Assembly: GCA_034769895.1 (NCBI GenBank)
Contig: CM068373.1
Span: forward strand, 283,745,379 to 283,809,378
DNA from: Magicicada septendecula
Lineage: Eukaryota; Arthropoda; Insecta; Hemiptera; Cicadidae
DNA: 64,000 nt
Direction: 5' to 3'
Made by a program: the position numbers and the translations under genes. Shown here in pieces: positions 11,582 to 23,257 of this stretch; the stretch's first letter is position 1; every line of letters starts with the position of its first letter. The notes under the pieces were generated by a model. The model was not told where the DNA came from and made no database searches. It saw only the letters and a program-made list of their open reading frames with translations.

Positions 11582-14546
11582 TGAGAAACATGCACAAGCT
11601 GTTACTGCGCAGCGTTCATAGCGACACACAGTTTGACTGTGAATACTTTGTAGTGGACGTCGACTTGTTGTGGATAAAGTTCAACTTTGTGACTCTGCTT
11701 CTGTTTGCCATGCTTCCTTCCGCCGTGTAGGCATCTCTGTTATTAATGCCCTCAACTGTAAAACATGCACAAGCTGTTACTGCGCAGCGTTCATAGCGAC
11801 ACACAGTTTGACTGTGAATACTTTGTAGTGGACGTCGACTTGTGGATAATGTTTAATTTTGTGATTCTGCTTCTGTTTGCCATGCTTCCTTCCGCCGTGT
11901 AGGCATCTCTGTCATTAATGCCCTCAACTGTAAAACATGCACAAGCTGTTACTGCGCAGCGTTCATAGCGACACACAGTTTGACTGTGAATACTTTGTAG
12001 TGGACGTCGACTTGTTGTGGATAATGTTTAATTTTGTGATTCTGCTTCTGTTTGCCATGCTTCCTTCCGCCGTGTAGGCATCTCTGTCATTAATGCCCTC
12101 AACTGTAAAACATGCACAAGCTGTTACTGCGCAGCGTTCATAGCAACACACAGTTTGACTGTGAATACTTTGTAGTGGACGTCGACTTGTGGATAAAGTT
12201 CAACTTTGTGACTCTGCTTCTGTTTGCCATGCTTCCTTCCGCCGTGTAGGCATCTCTGTCATTAATGCCCTCAACTGTAAAACATGCACAAGCTGTTACT
12301 GCGCAGCGTACATAACGACACACAATTTGACTGTGAATACTTTGTAGTGGACGTCGACTTGTTGTGGATAATGTTCAACTTTGTGACTCTGCTTCTGTTT
12401 GCCATGCTTCCTTCCGCCGTGTAGGCATCTCTGTCATTAATGCCCTCAACTGTGAGAGACATGCGGAAGCTGTTACTGCGCAGCGTACATAACGACACAC
12501 AATTTGACTGTGAATACTTTGTAGTGGACGTCGACTTGTTGTGGATAATGTTCAACTTTGTGACTCTGCTTCTGTTTGCCATGCTTCCTTCCGCCGTGTA
12601 GGCATCTCTGTCATTAATGCCCCCAACTGTGAGAGACGTGCGGAAGCTGTTACTGCTCAGCGTACATAACGACACACAGTTTGACTGTGAATACTTTGTA
12701 GTGGACGTCGACTTGTTGTGGATAATGTTCAACTTTGTGACTCTGCTTCTGTTTGCCATGCTTCCTTCCGACGTGTAGGCATCTCTGTCATTAATGCCCC
12801 CAACTGTGAGAGACATGCGGAAGCTGTTACTGCGCAGCGTACATAACGACACACAGTTTGACTGTGAATACTTTGTAGTGGACGTCGACTTGTTGTGGAT
12901 AATGTTCAAATTTGTGACTCTGCTTCTGTTTGCCATGCTTCCTTCCGCCGTGTAGGCATCTCTGTCATTAATGCCCTCAACTGTAAAACATGCACAAGCT
13001 GTTACTGCGCAGCGTACATAACGACACACAATTTGACTGTGAATACTTTGTAGTGGACGTCGACGTGTTGTGGATAATGTTCAACTTTGTGACTCTGCTT
13101 CTGTTTGCCATGCTTCCTTCCGCCGTGTAGGCATCTCTGTCATTAATGCCCTCAACTGTAAAACATGCACAACCTATTACTACGCAGCGTACATAACGAC
13201 ACACAATTTGACTGTGAATACTTTGTAGTGGACGTCGACTTGTTGTGGATAATGTTCAACTTTGTGACTCTGCTTCTGTTTGCCATGCTTCCTTCCGCCG
13301 TGTAGGCATCTCTGTCATTAATGCCCCCAACTGTGAGAGACATGCGGTAGCTGTTACTGCGCAGCGTACATAACGACACACAGTTTGACTGTGAATACTT
13401 TGTAGTGGACGTCGACTTGTTGTGGATAATGTTCAACTTTGTGACTCTGCTTCTGTTTGCCATGCTTCCTTCCGCCGTGTAGGCATCTCTGTCATTAATG
13501 CCCTCAACTGTAAAACATGCACAAGCTGTTACTGCGCAGCGTACATAACGACACACAATTTGACTGTGAATACTTTGTAGTGGACGTCGACGTGTTGTGG
13601 ATAATGTTCAACTTTGTGACTCTGCTTCTGATTGCCATGCTTCCTTCCGCCGTGTAGGCATCTCTGTCATTAATGCCCCCAACTGTGAGAGACATGCGGA
13701 AGCTGTTACTGCGCAGCGTACATAACGACACACAGTTTGACTGTGAATACTTTGTAGTGGACGTCGACTTGTTGTGGATAATGTTCAACTTTGTGACTCT
13801 GCTTCTGTTTGCCATGCTTCCTTCCGCCGTGTAGGCATCTCTGTCATTAATGCCCCCAACTGTGAGAGACATGCGGTAGCTGTTACTGCGCAGCGTACAT
13901 AACGACACACAGTTTGACTGTGAATACTTTGTAGTGGACGTCGACTTTTTGTGGATAATGTTCAACTTTGTGACTCTGCTTCTGTTTGCCATGCTTCCTT
14001 CCGCCGTGTAGGCATCTCTGTCATTAATGCCCCCAACTGTGAGAGACATGCGGAAGCTGTTACTGCGCAGCGTACATAACGACACACAGTTTGACTGTGA
14101 ATACTTTGTAGTGGACGTCGACTTGTTGTGGATAATGTTCAACTTTGTGACTCTGCTTCTGTTTGCCATGCTTCCTTCCGCCGTGTAGGCATCTCTGTCA
14201 TTAATGCCCTCAACTGTAAAACATGCACAACCTGTTACTGCGCAGCGTACATAACGACACACAATTTGACTGTGAATACTTTGTAGTGGACGTCGACTTG
14301 TTGTGGATAATGTTCAACTTTGTGACTCTGCTTCTGTTTGCCATGCTTCCTTCCGCCGTGTAGGCATCTCTGTCATTAATGCCCCCAACTGTGAGAGACA
14401 TGCGGAAGCTGTTACTGCGCAGCGTACATAACGACACACAGTTTGACTGTGAATACTTTGTAGTGGACGTCGACTTGTTGTGGATAATGTTCAACTTTGT
14501 GACTCTGCTTCTGTTTGCCATGCTTCCTTCCGCCGTGGCTACGTGA
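11582..14546 (+). repeat. Satellite-like array: 17 copies of the Gr terminal coding segment
   Basis: Seventeen tandem units start (at the ATG or its equivalent) at 11590, 11765, 11937, 12112, 12284, 12461, 12638, 12815, 12990, 13165, 13342, 13517, 13694, 13871, 14048, 14223 and 14400, so periods are 172, 175 or 177 bp. On the + strand each reads MRKLLLRSVHNDTQ, FDCEYFVVDVDLLW, then FNFVTLLLFAML and PSAV plus TAG. This is the last coding part of an insect Gr: the loop, then F-AC-FF-VD--LL, then TM7. A linker (TAGGCATCTCTGTCATTAAT plus a few bases) joins units. Two unit types exist: TGTAAAACATGCAC, and GTGAGAGACATGCGG (177 bp, a multiple of 3). Units 1-4 alternate 175/172 (a dimer). Units 9 and 12 share CGACGTGTTG, and units 11 and 14 share a TAG after ATGCGG, suggesting a 527-bp trimer. 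Confidence 0.85.
14400..14546 (+). CDS. Last Gr terminal-segment copy, with its own stop
   Basis: The 17th copy reads from ATG 14400 through MRKLLLRSVHNDTQ and the TM7 part to LPSAVAT, then TGA at 14544. All earlier copies end PSAV plus TAG at the unit linker, so this one has unique 3' sequence. It is the likeliest original C-terminal end of the receptor. Gr proteins normally end in TY-VILIQF, and here that position reads T-LLLFAML, so the end has diverged. Whether it is spliced to the body 2.8 kb upstream is unknown. Confidence 0.55.
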   Translation: MRKLLLRSVHNDTQFDCEYFVVDVDLLWIMFNFVTLLLFAMLPSAVAT

Positions 14547-15214
14547 CATATCACACGCGTTGTGATTATCCAACGCCGTCAACTTTTCCAGACAGGTTTT
14601 CCAGCCTGTCTGTTGAGTATTCTGTCCACGTGGCGTGGCCAGATCGTTACACCACACAGGCAAAATGTATGAAAGTTCTGCTTTTGAAGCAGAAAGTTCA
14701 GTTTCGGACCTGCCATATTAAAGTGCGTTATCGGATTTGTTGTGACTTGTGGTTTAGTGCGGTTAAGTGTGATTATTGTGTATTACTGGGACATTGTTAA
14801 TAAGGTAACATTTATTATCTGTTGCATTGCTGTATGTTGAACAGTCTTTAACGTGAACAACTATTGTATGTGAGTGTCTTTGTTTCTAACTGTCATTAAA
14901 GTTGTAATTAGCGACTTCATCTGTTGTCAGTTATTCTGTTTCCACTGCACAACAGGACAATCCGTGAGACCCGTCGTAACAATATTTAACAATTAGCATC
15001 TTGATTACTCGTAGAACTACGATCGATCTTCTTAGAAAATATAGTCTTGACTCTGAAATTTGATCGAAGGAACTCCCAAAGGCTCTAAGTATGTTCCTGG
15101 AACTGGACTGGAACTGGACTAGTTCTGGAGAACGTTTTGTGTGGTGGTCAACCTTCCGTACATTAGAAATGAGGATATAAGGAGGCAACCTGTGTTGACA
15201 TAAACAATTTTAGA
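14547..15214. other. Receptor 3' flank, no gene seen
   Basis: Holds the unique sequence after the array. ORFs at 14480-14800 (+) and 14931-15188 (-) have no recognised domain. A 15100-15120 stretch repeats GGAACTGGACT. Confidence 0.45.
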
Positions 15215-15292
15215 CACCATAAATACTAAGCTCTTCGTATGGTATGGCCACATGGAACGAATTAGTGAAGATTATTGGTCTTAAAAGTTGTT
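15215..15292 (+). mobile_element. LINE ORF2 scrap
   Basis: Reads VWYGHMERISEDYW, matching the W-GH--RM-ED-- motif that precedes the C-terminus of LINE ORF2. Too short to place further. Confidence 0.4.
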
Positions 15293-15390
15293 AAACTGGG
15301 TAACAACTAAAGTATGTAATATTAAAGAATCGACATGACCTTGGTACGTGCCCGCTCACAGCGACAATTTCCCCTCCAATTTCTCTCCCA

Positions 15391-17352
15391 CTACAAGCTC
15401 TCTGCGCTTAACCGTTACTCATTTTATTTTTGTCTACCACTTCTCACAGGTAGTAGATCATTGTGTAGCCAGTATTCTTACATTTTCACAAGGTTAGCAG
15501 CAGTGTTTAATACAGTATAATCAGTTTAGCTCTTTTGGTTTTCTGTATGTGTAGAATTTTTTTTTAGTAGTTTTATCATCATTTGATCGACGTTTTAATT
15601 GTTACGTTTTAATCAGGCCTAATTAAGTTTTAATTTAATCGTTGTATTATTTATTTACTTTTAAAATGCCACCCCGTGTAGATCGAGGAAGAGTGCGTAA
15701 ATTTGGGAGAGGGGCGACATTAAACTCACAAGCACGGACTTTCATAAGACGACTGAGAGATTACTTCCAAAAAGAGTCTGCAAGTAATGCTCCACTACTG
15801 CCATTTCCGAAAGTCACTGAACGAGTTGCTAATGCAGTCCAGGTCAGCAGGGCGACTGTATCTAAAGTTACAGCGGAAGTTGTGGATGTAACACCGGGAA
15901 AGAAACGTCCTCGTAAAAGCCCAAAGTCGGGCTTGGATTCTTTTTCGGAAACGGCAGTACGGAATCATACATACGCATATTACAAAAGAAGAGAGCTACC
16001 GACAATAAGAAAACTACTGAATTCGTTAAAAGAGAGTGATATTTTCGACGGCAGTAGGTTTACTCTTTGGAAAATTATAAAAAATTTGGGCTTTAAGTGG
16101 AGAAAGATTAATAATAGAAAGTTTCTAATGGAGAGAAATTATGTTGTTAATTGGAGGTGTAATTTTTTAAGAGAGATGAGGGAAATCGATGTAAAAAAAT
16201 ATTCTATCTGGATGAAACCTGGATAAATGCGGGTCACACAGTTGCCAAATGTTGGGACGATGACACTTTGCAATCGTCAAGAAAAAAGCCGACAGGAAGA
16301 GGTCAACGGGTGATAATTATTCATGCCGGCACTAGCGCTGGATTCGTACCGAATTGTTTAAAAATTTTTAGATCGACAAAGAAGGGTGATTATCACGAAG
16401 AAATAAATGCGAGCACTTTCACAGGATGGTTTATTAATTTATTAGAAAATATACAACCCTGTTCCACAATTGTAATGGACAATGCGCCGTATCATTGTAG
16501 GCCTATTCAAGAAAACAAACCTCCAACGCAGACTTCAACAAAACCGGCAATCCAAGATTGGCTGCAGTCAAATAACATACCGTTTGACTGTCATTTAAAA
16601 AAGGCAGAACTGCTTCAAATTGTACACAAAAATAAGCCAAATTTCAAATCCTATGAACTGGATTGACTAGCAAAATCAGAAGGCCACAGAGTGATAAGGC
16701 AGCCTCCCTATCACTGTCACTTTAATCCCATCGAGCTTATATGGGCAAACGTTAAAGGCAAGGTAGCCAGAAACAATAAATTGTTCACCTTAGCTGAAGT
16801 AGAGAGTCTGGCTCTTCAAGCCATCGATGAAATTAAAGAGGAGGACTGGAGAAGAGCGGTTAATCACGTTGAAAGAGTAATGGACGAAGCTTGGGACACA
16901 GAAGGCATCCTAGAAGACAGGGTAGATGAAATGATTATTTCCATAAGGAGTGATCCACAATGTACGTCTTCGCATCGTGCACTTCGGAGGAGGAATCGGA
17001 TGCATATAATGAGGCTGACGCTGAAGCAGGTCCAAGTGGCCTGTAAAATATAAGAGGAATTCAACCGCTTCCAAGTGACAGTGATAGTGAGTAAAAAGTG
17101 CTTGCATTTCAATGTAAATAAAGAATTTCTTTTAGTAAATAAAGATTTGTACATAGTAGTATGATTCAGTCGATAAGAAAAAATATAATTATATGAAAAC
17201 AAAAAAAAATCAAAATAAAAGACAATAAAATTAAATAAAAAAAACTTGTAATGCGGGCTTCGTGTAATATTGCTACTTAATAGAAATTTTCTGTACCTTA
17301 AGGTTAAAATATAACACCGATGACTGTCCCAACCCAGTTAAAACGCAGAGGG
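15391..17352 (+). mobile_element. IS630/Tc1-mariner relative with wide D-E spacing
   Basis: The core is the transposase at 15666-17053. Candidate ends: TA then CAAGCTCTCTGCGCTTAACC at 15392, against (reverse complement) TA then AACTTGCCCTCTGCGTTTTA ending near 17357. Both carry CTCTGCG and a TTAAC-like block 6-8 bp inside a TA. The match is imperfect, so the ends are tentative, giving about 1.97 kb. Confidence 0.55.
15666..17053 (+). pseudogene. DDE transposase (IS630/Tc1-mariner superfamily), lightly damaged
   Basis: Starts MPPRVDRGRVRKFGRGATL. A helix-turn-helix is seen in ERVANAVQVSRATVSKV. The catalytic core is FYLDETWINAGH (first Asp, near 16210), IVMDNAPYH (second Asp, near 16480) and PPYHCHFNPIELIW (Glu, near 16735). 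Between the second Asp and the Glu are about 84 residues, far more than the 34-41 of classical mariner and Tc1. The extra part (DWLQSNNIPF then KKAELLQIVHKNKP) looks like a SAP-type helix-loop-helix. The wide spacing recalls the group described as Sailor (DD82E), named from memory. Damage is slight: one frame slip in an A-run near 16192-16200 and one in-frame TGA at 16664. The C-terminal region is acidic, then basic. Confidence 0.85.
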
Positions 17353-17357
17353 CAAGT

Positions 17358-17643
17358 TTACAACAAAGCAAATTATTATTAAAAAAATTAATAAAAGCCA
17401 TGGTACACTCATGTATTCTCATGGTAGGCTATTATGAAATTGCTCAGACCTGAATAAGGTTGAATTTACATAACATCTTTTAAAATTAACAGAAAGATAA
17501 TAAAGTATGGAATAGATCAGAGTAATGCAAAAATTTAGTCGTTAATAAAACTCTGTCGCAGACAAAGGAATAAATATTATATAAATGGTAATAAACACAG
17601 TGAAAGGAAAGATATTATTCCTTTGTCTTTTCTATAACTGTAC
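17358..17643. other. AT-rich spacer
   Basis: No gene or clear repeat recognised between the two DNA transposons. Confidence 0.5.
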
Positions 17644-17856
17644 ATGTAGATCATGGCCCCCACATCCTGAAGCGGGCCCCCAGGCCAGGATCTTTGGCGG
17701 GCCCCCCTACCTACCGCTAAGTTTAAGGGCAGCGTAATGTTCTACAGGATTTAGGATAAAATAAGTCACTTTAAATGATGACACAAAAGTAATATTTATA
17801 TTTATTTAAAAAACTCTATGGATTTACATAATAAAAACTTACAATAATATAAAAAA

Positions 17857-19589
17857 TTATCTCAAAGTATATTTTCTAGCTTTTGTCGACGCAAATTTTT
17901 CAATAACTTCAGTAAAATCAACTTGCTTAGCTAAATCATTTTCGATGCACAATATTGCTAGATGATTAAGTCGCTCTTGACTAGTTGTGCTTCTTTGCCA
18001 TGTTTTCAATGAATTTGCCAGTCTGCTGAACGATCTTTCAGCTGAAGAAACAGTAACTGGTACTGTACAAAACAGTTTAATGGCGAGACAGACATTGGCA
18101 AATATACCTTGCAGTTTTTTGTCGTAAATTGCATTCAGAAGTCTAATTGGGGTTCTTTCAGTACCGAAAACTGTCTTGTGAATACTTTTAAGGTGAAGGA
18201 TTTCGTGCAGAAAGTCTTCTGACAAATTTTTCTCATATGTATTTACAAGTTTTGCTGCTTTTGCGGTAAGTTGACCATCGTCTAAGTTCTGGAAGCTCAA
18301 AATGGGTGAGAATAATTCACATATGGTATCTGCTGCTTCAAATCGTGTCATTAAATCATTGATAATAAAATCCAATACTGGGTAAACTACGGAAATTCTG
18401 AAATCTTGTTCAGGTTCTATAGAAATTTTTCGGTTTTCGGGAAATTAAGGTTGCACTCCTACTGCTTCAGCAACTACTTTTGCTTCTTGAACAACACTTT
18501 CCCACGAGTCACGTAAGTGCTGCATCTCTTGCACTAAGTCTCTTATAAGTGCGGTCTCGACATCAAGAGATATTCCTTTACTTTGTATGACAACGTTCTT
18601 GTTGTCAATACTTGCTAATATTTTGTGCCAAAACACTGTCATTAGCAGACCTTTATAAGATCTGAAATATTTTTTTAGGCCTTTAGTTGTGTTCAGTGCT
18701 GAAGGAGTTAATCCTGTAGCCATCTCTCCAAGAATGACATCTAACACAGCACGTATGCCGGGATAATGTTTAACAATTGGGCGCACAGCTTGAATTCTTT
18801 CACTCCACCTTGTTTCTGAAAGACTTTGAAGAGATAATGTTACGTGTTTTTTCAATACTTCCCAGCGTGCAGGACTGTGAGCGAACAAAGAGTAGAAGTT
18901 TTCTATATTCCCGAAAAACGTTATAACATCTGGGTTGAGCTTTGCAGCGTTGACTCCTACGCGATTCAATGAATGTGCTCCGCAGGGAGAGAACAAGGCA
19001 CATTTGTTCTTTTCTAAGATGCGGGACTTAACGCCGTTTATTTCGCCACGCATATTTGCGCCATTATCGTAGCCTTGCGAACGCAATCATGGAGAGGTAT
19101 ATTGTTTTTTTCCAGAGTTGCAAGTATTTCTTCAGTTATTTTTTCTCCAGTTTTTCCAGTAAAATTCATGAACTCAATGAAACGTTCATTCACTTCGAAT
19201 TCGTTTCAGTCTTGGTTTTGGGATATGTGTCTGAGAATTAGGACGTTTTGTTCACTGTGAGAAATATCTGGTGTTGCATCTACTATTATTCCGTAGAAAA
19301 TTGCGTCTCTTCTTTGGTCAAGAATGGTTTGGAGAACTTTGTCTGCACAAAGGCCAATAAACTCATTTTGAGAATACCACGACAAATAATGTGCATGTCC
19401 TTTCATACTTTTACCTTCCACCTGATTTTGTTGAACTTTGGCGAGATGTTGTCGTGTCACTTCATCGTACTTTCCAATCAACTCTAAAATTCCTAAAAAA
19501 TTCCCATTATGAACATCTCCAATCTTTGTGTTCTCTCCTTCAAAAGCTAAACCTCTAGATGATAAAAATAATGTTACGTCTACAAACAT
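17857..19589 (-). pseudogene. hAT transposase, DUF4371 type
   Basis: The minus strand reads, N to C: RGLAFEGENTKIGDVHNGNF with LELIGKYDE (DUF4371 start), YLSWYSQNEFIGLCADKV, FYGIIVDATPDISHSEQN (first catalytic Asp), then SQGYDNGANMRGEINGVKSR (second Asp), FSPCGAHSLNRVG, LSETRWSERIQAVRP, and the C-terminal dimerisation region VSSAERSFSRLANSLKTW with RLNHLAILCIEND (catalytic Glu at AERSFS). Order and spacing are those of ZMYM1-like hAT transposases. One frame change lies between 19206 and 19086, and an in-frame stop lies at about 18445 between VGVQP and FPENRK. The N-terminal BED or TTF zinc finger was not found, so the 5' part may be lost or divergent. Confidence 0.9.
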
Positions 19590-20095
19590 TAAAAATTAAA
19601 AATCGCAAGAGTAAAGTGGCACTTCCGGTTACCCGATTTTAGGATGGACGAAAAAATGTACGCGGTTTCAAGAAAAAAACGAAGTAAACATACCTGTAAA
19701 AACTTTTGGCGCACCGGCGAACAAAACAATGAAGTAATACACTAACCATGTGGCAGATCACTTTCAAACTGAACATAAACATTCAGCAGAGCTTATCCCA
19801 CAGATATTCACATACCGTAAACATTCGTAAGTAAACACGCATTGTATAGGCAAACATCAGCTGTTTTTGTTACTTTTCAAGGCTTCCAGAGAGGGCAGCA
19901 CTAATCACAAAGCATTTCTAACGATGTCATACCATACGGACAATGTTGTCGAATACCGCAGCAAACGGAGACGTTTTTTAAACGATGTGGACTATAGGTA
20001 AATTGCTCAGCGAACGGAGACAAATTTATTCGACTACAGTCGAATTACGCGGCGAAAGGGTTATTAATTCTTCCACTGACAATAATGAAATTAAA

Positions 20096-20138
20096 GCGTA
20101 TTCATGTCCACGTGGGTGAAGCCGCGGGAAAAAGCTAG
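20096..20138 (+). mobile_element. Helitron-like 3' terminus inside the hAT
   Basis: Reads CACGTGGGTGAAGCCGCGGG, AAAAAG, then CTAG followed by T. Helitrons end in CTRR before a T, with a GC-rich hairpin just upstream, and similar GCGGG-AACAGCTAGT ends are common in insects. A second such end lies at 61035-61063. The 5' end was not located. Confidence 0.35.
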
Positions 20139-20276
20139 TATTTTATAAAGAAGTCGCTTTTTGTCTTCTGTTCATCTCACTTAGCTATCCGACCCACCAC
20201 GCCGGGCCCCCCCCTAATCCCGGGCCCCCAGGCTAGAGCCCCGTCAGCCCCCCCTTGTGGGGGCCATGATGTAGAT

Positions 20277-20746
20277 ACGCGACCGATGACTGACAGTTGT
20301 AAACTGAATACTGCCGAGTTTCGTGCGCACGCGTAGAGGAAGCGGGTGGGGGATTGGCCAACTCCCTCTCCGTGTCAATTCTCTTGTATGACAGACTTTA
20401 GGTCAGCTAGTGCCGATTACGTAGAAGACAGTAAGCTTTTAACTATCTCTGCAGAGAGTCAGTCCCACGGCAGGTTGTGTTGTTGCTTGAATTACGTTGT
20501 TTTCCACTCTTTGTTTTTTAAAAATTCTTTATTTTTTCATTATTTGTAATTAAAATAAAACGGAAAGGTAATAATATTGTTGATTTAAAAAAAAAAACTT
20601 GAAGCAAAGCGAATGGCGAGTTAATTAGGTAACATTGCACTGAGAACGTTTTCTAACAGCGAGTAAATTCACAAACAGCTAGCTAATTTCCCCAACGCAA
20701 CTGAAGCTTCATTCCGGCTGAGCGAGTGCAGGAAGGCAATTCATTC
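20277..20746. other. No gene seen
   Basis: Spacer after the hAT. A 67-residue ORF at 20346-20549 has no recognised motif. Confidence 0.45.
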
Positions 20747-20985
20747 GTTAATGTTGGAAACATTATTGGCCAGGCTGTTAGGTCGTGGTCTAGAGTCTAT
20801 GGTGATAGATGTTTCGGCGTCACCATCGAAGACCATCATCAGTGTCGGTAAAAATTGACACGGTGTCCCCTGGCGCTGATTCACCGCAGCGAAGAGGTAT
20901 GGCCTCCGATGGTGACGCCGAAACGTCTGTCAGCATAAACTCTAGACCACGGCCTAACAATAATGTTTCAAACTATGTGAACGCC
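20747..20985. repeat. Foldback element, CTGANGA-GAAAC family
   Basis: The two arms are inverted. The left arm reads GTTAGGTCGTGGTCTAGAGT, then GATGTTTCGGCGTCACCATC, and the right arm reads GATGGTGACGCCGAAACGTC, then ACTCTAGACCACGGCCTAAC. The minus-strand core in the left arm is CTGATGATGG ... GCCGAAAC. The outer edges GAAACATTATT and AATAATGTTTC also pair. Confidence 0.75.
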
Positions 20986-22477
<1,492 letters not shown>

Positions 22478-22531
22478 CATTATTATTATTATTAATATTA
22501 TTGTTGTTGGTGTTATTATTATTATTATTAT

Positions 22532-22599
<68 letters not shown>

Positions 22600-22629
22600 T
22601 TGCTATTATTACTATTATTAGTAGTGTAG

Positions 22630-22665
<36 letters not shown>

Positions 22666-22672
22666 TAGTCAT
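22478..22672. repeat. Compound trinucleotide microsatellite
   Basis: Blocks of (TTA)n, (GTA)n of about 24 repeats (22534-22598), and (TTA)n again. Confidence 0.9.
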
Positions 22673-22738
22673 AATCGCCATTACACGAACACGTCACCAG
22701 CATCATCATCATCCTCATCATCATTATTATTATCTTTT

Positions 22739-22890
22739 TAACGATAGAAGGTTTAGCGATGATTGGTCAGTAAGTATAAAACAAAATTTTCATTATTTGT
22801 GTTGACGTTTCGACAATATTCATTGTCATCAGGCTCTGTTAATACAATAGAGTAAAATCAAATATGTACCCAGATCAGTTAACTGAGTGA

Positions 22891-22951
<61 letters not shown>

Positions 22952-23257
22952 CGCGCGCGCGAGTGTGGATGAGAGACAGTTTGTTTTACATCAGCAAAAT
23001 AATTACATTTCTTACATATTGTTTTATTTTGGTTTAATTATTTTTGTAGTGTAAAACGAACTTCTCACCCCCCCCCACACACACACACACACACATATTC
23101 AGTCAACTAATTGATCTTGTTGTGTTAGATTTTTCTCTATGTTCCGTACACCGGTCCTCTTGATGACAATAAATATTGTCGAAACGTCCACACAAATAAA
23201 TAATGTAAAATTTGTGTTATAGTTATTCACCGATCCTCGTTAAATCTTCCATCGTTA
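22739..23257. repeat. Foldback element with microsatellite loop
   Basis: Outer arms TAACGATAGAAGGTTTAGCG (22739) and its partner ending ATCTTCCATCGTTA (23257) are inverted. Inner arms hold, on the minus strand at left, CTGATGACAATGAATATTGT then CGAAACGTC, and on the + strand at right CTTGATGACAATAAATATTG then TCGAAACGTCC. The loop contains (TG)n at 22894-22945, a GCGCGC run, and (CA)n near 23075-23095. Confidence 0.7.

Larger units (their letters stand above)
17652..20268 (-). mobile_element. hAT transposon with 8-bp target duplication
   Basis: Ends are CATGGCCCCCACA at 17652 and its exact reverse complement, TGTGGGGGCCATG, ending at 20268. Both are flanked by ATGTAGAT (17644-17651 and 20269-20276), an exact 8-bp duplication as hAT elements make. 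Subterminal sequence is rich in GGGCCCCC on both sides. Length 2,617 bp. The perfect duplication and long transposase ORFs indicate a fairly recent insertion. Confidence 0.93.

Noticed and set aside
13000-14500. CRISPR-like repeat-spacer structure in the 177-bp array
   Set aside because: The whole unit repeats, with no unique spacers, in an animal genome.
11616-14663. Series of minus-strand ORFs up to 252 residues across the array (MCRYVRCAVTACACFTVEG...)
   Set aside because: They are the reverse strand of the Gr terminal-segment repeat, and they look long only because a stop-free 177-bp unit, a multiple of three, is repeated. The + strand has the receptor homology.
22739-23257. CTGATGACAATGAATATTGTCGAAAC read as a complete hammerhead ribozyme
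   Set aside because: The pairing GACAAT/ATTGTC uses bases that must stay unpaired in a hammerhead core, and no stem III plus cleavage site was found. Treated as part of a hammerhead-like family only.
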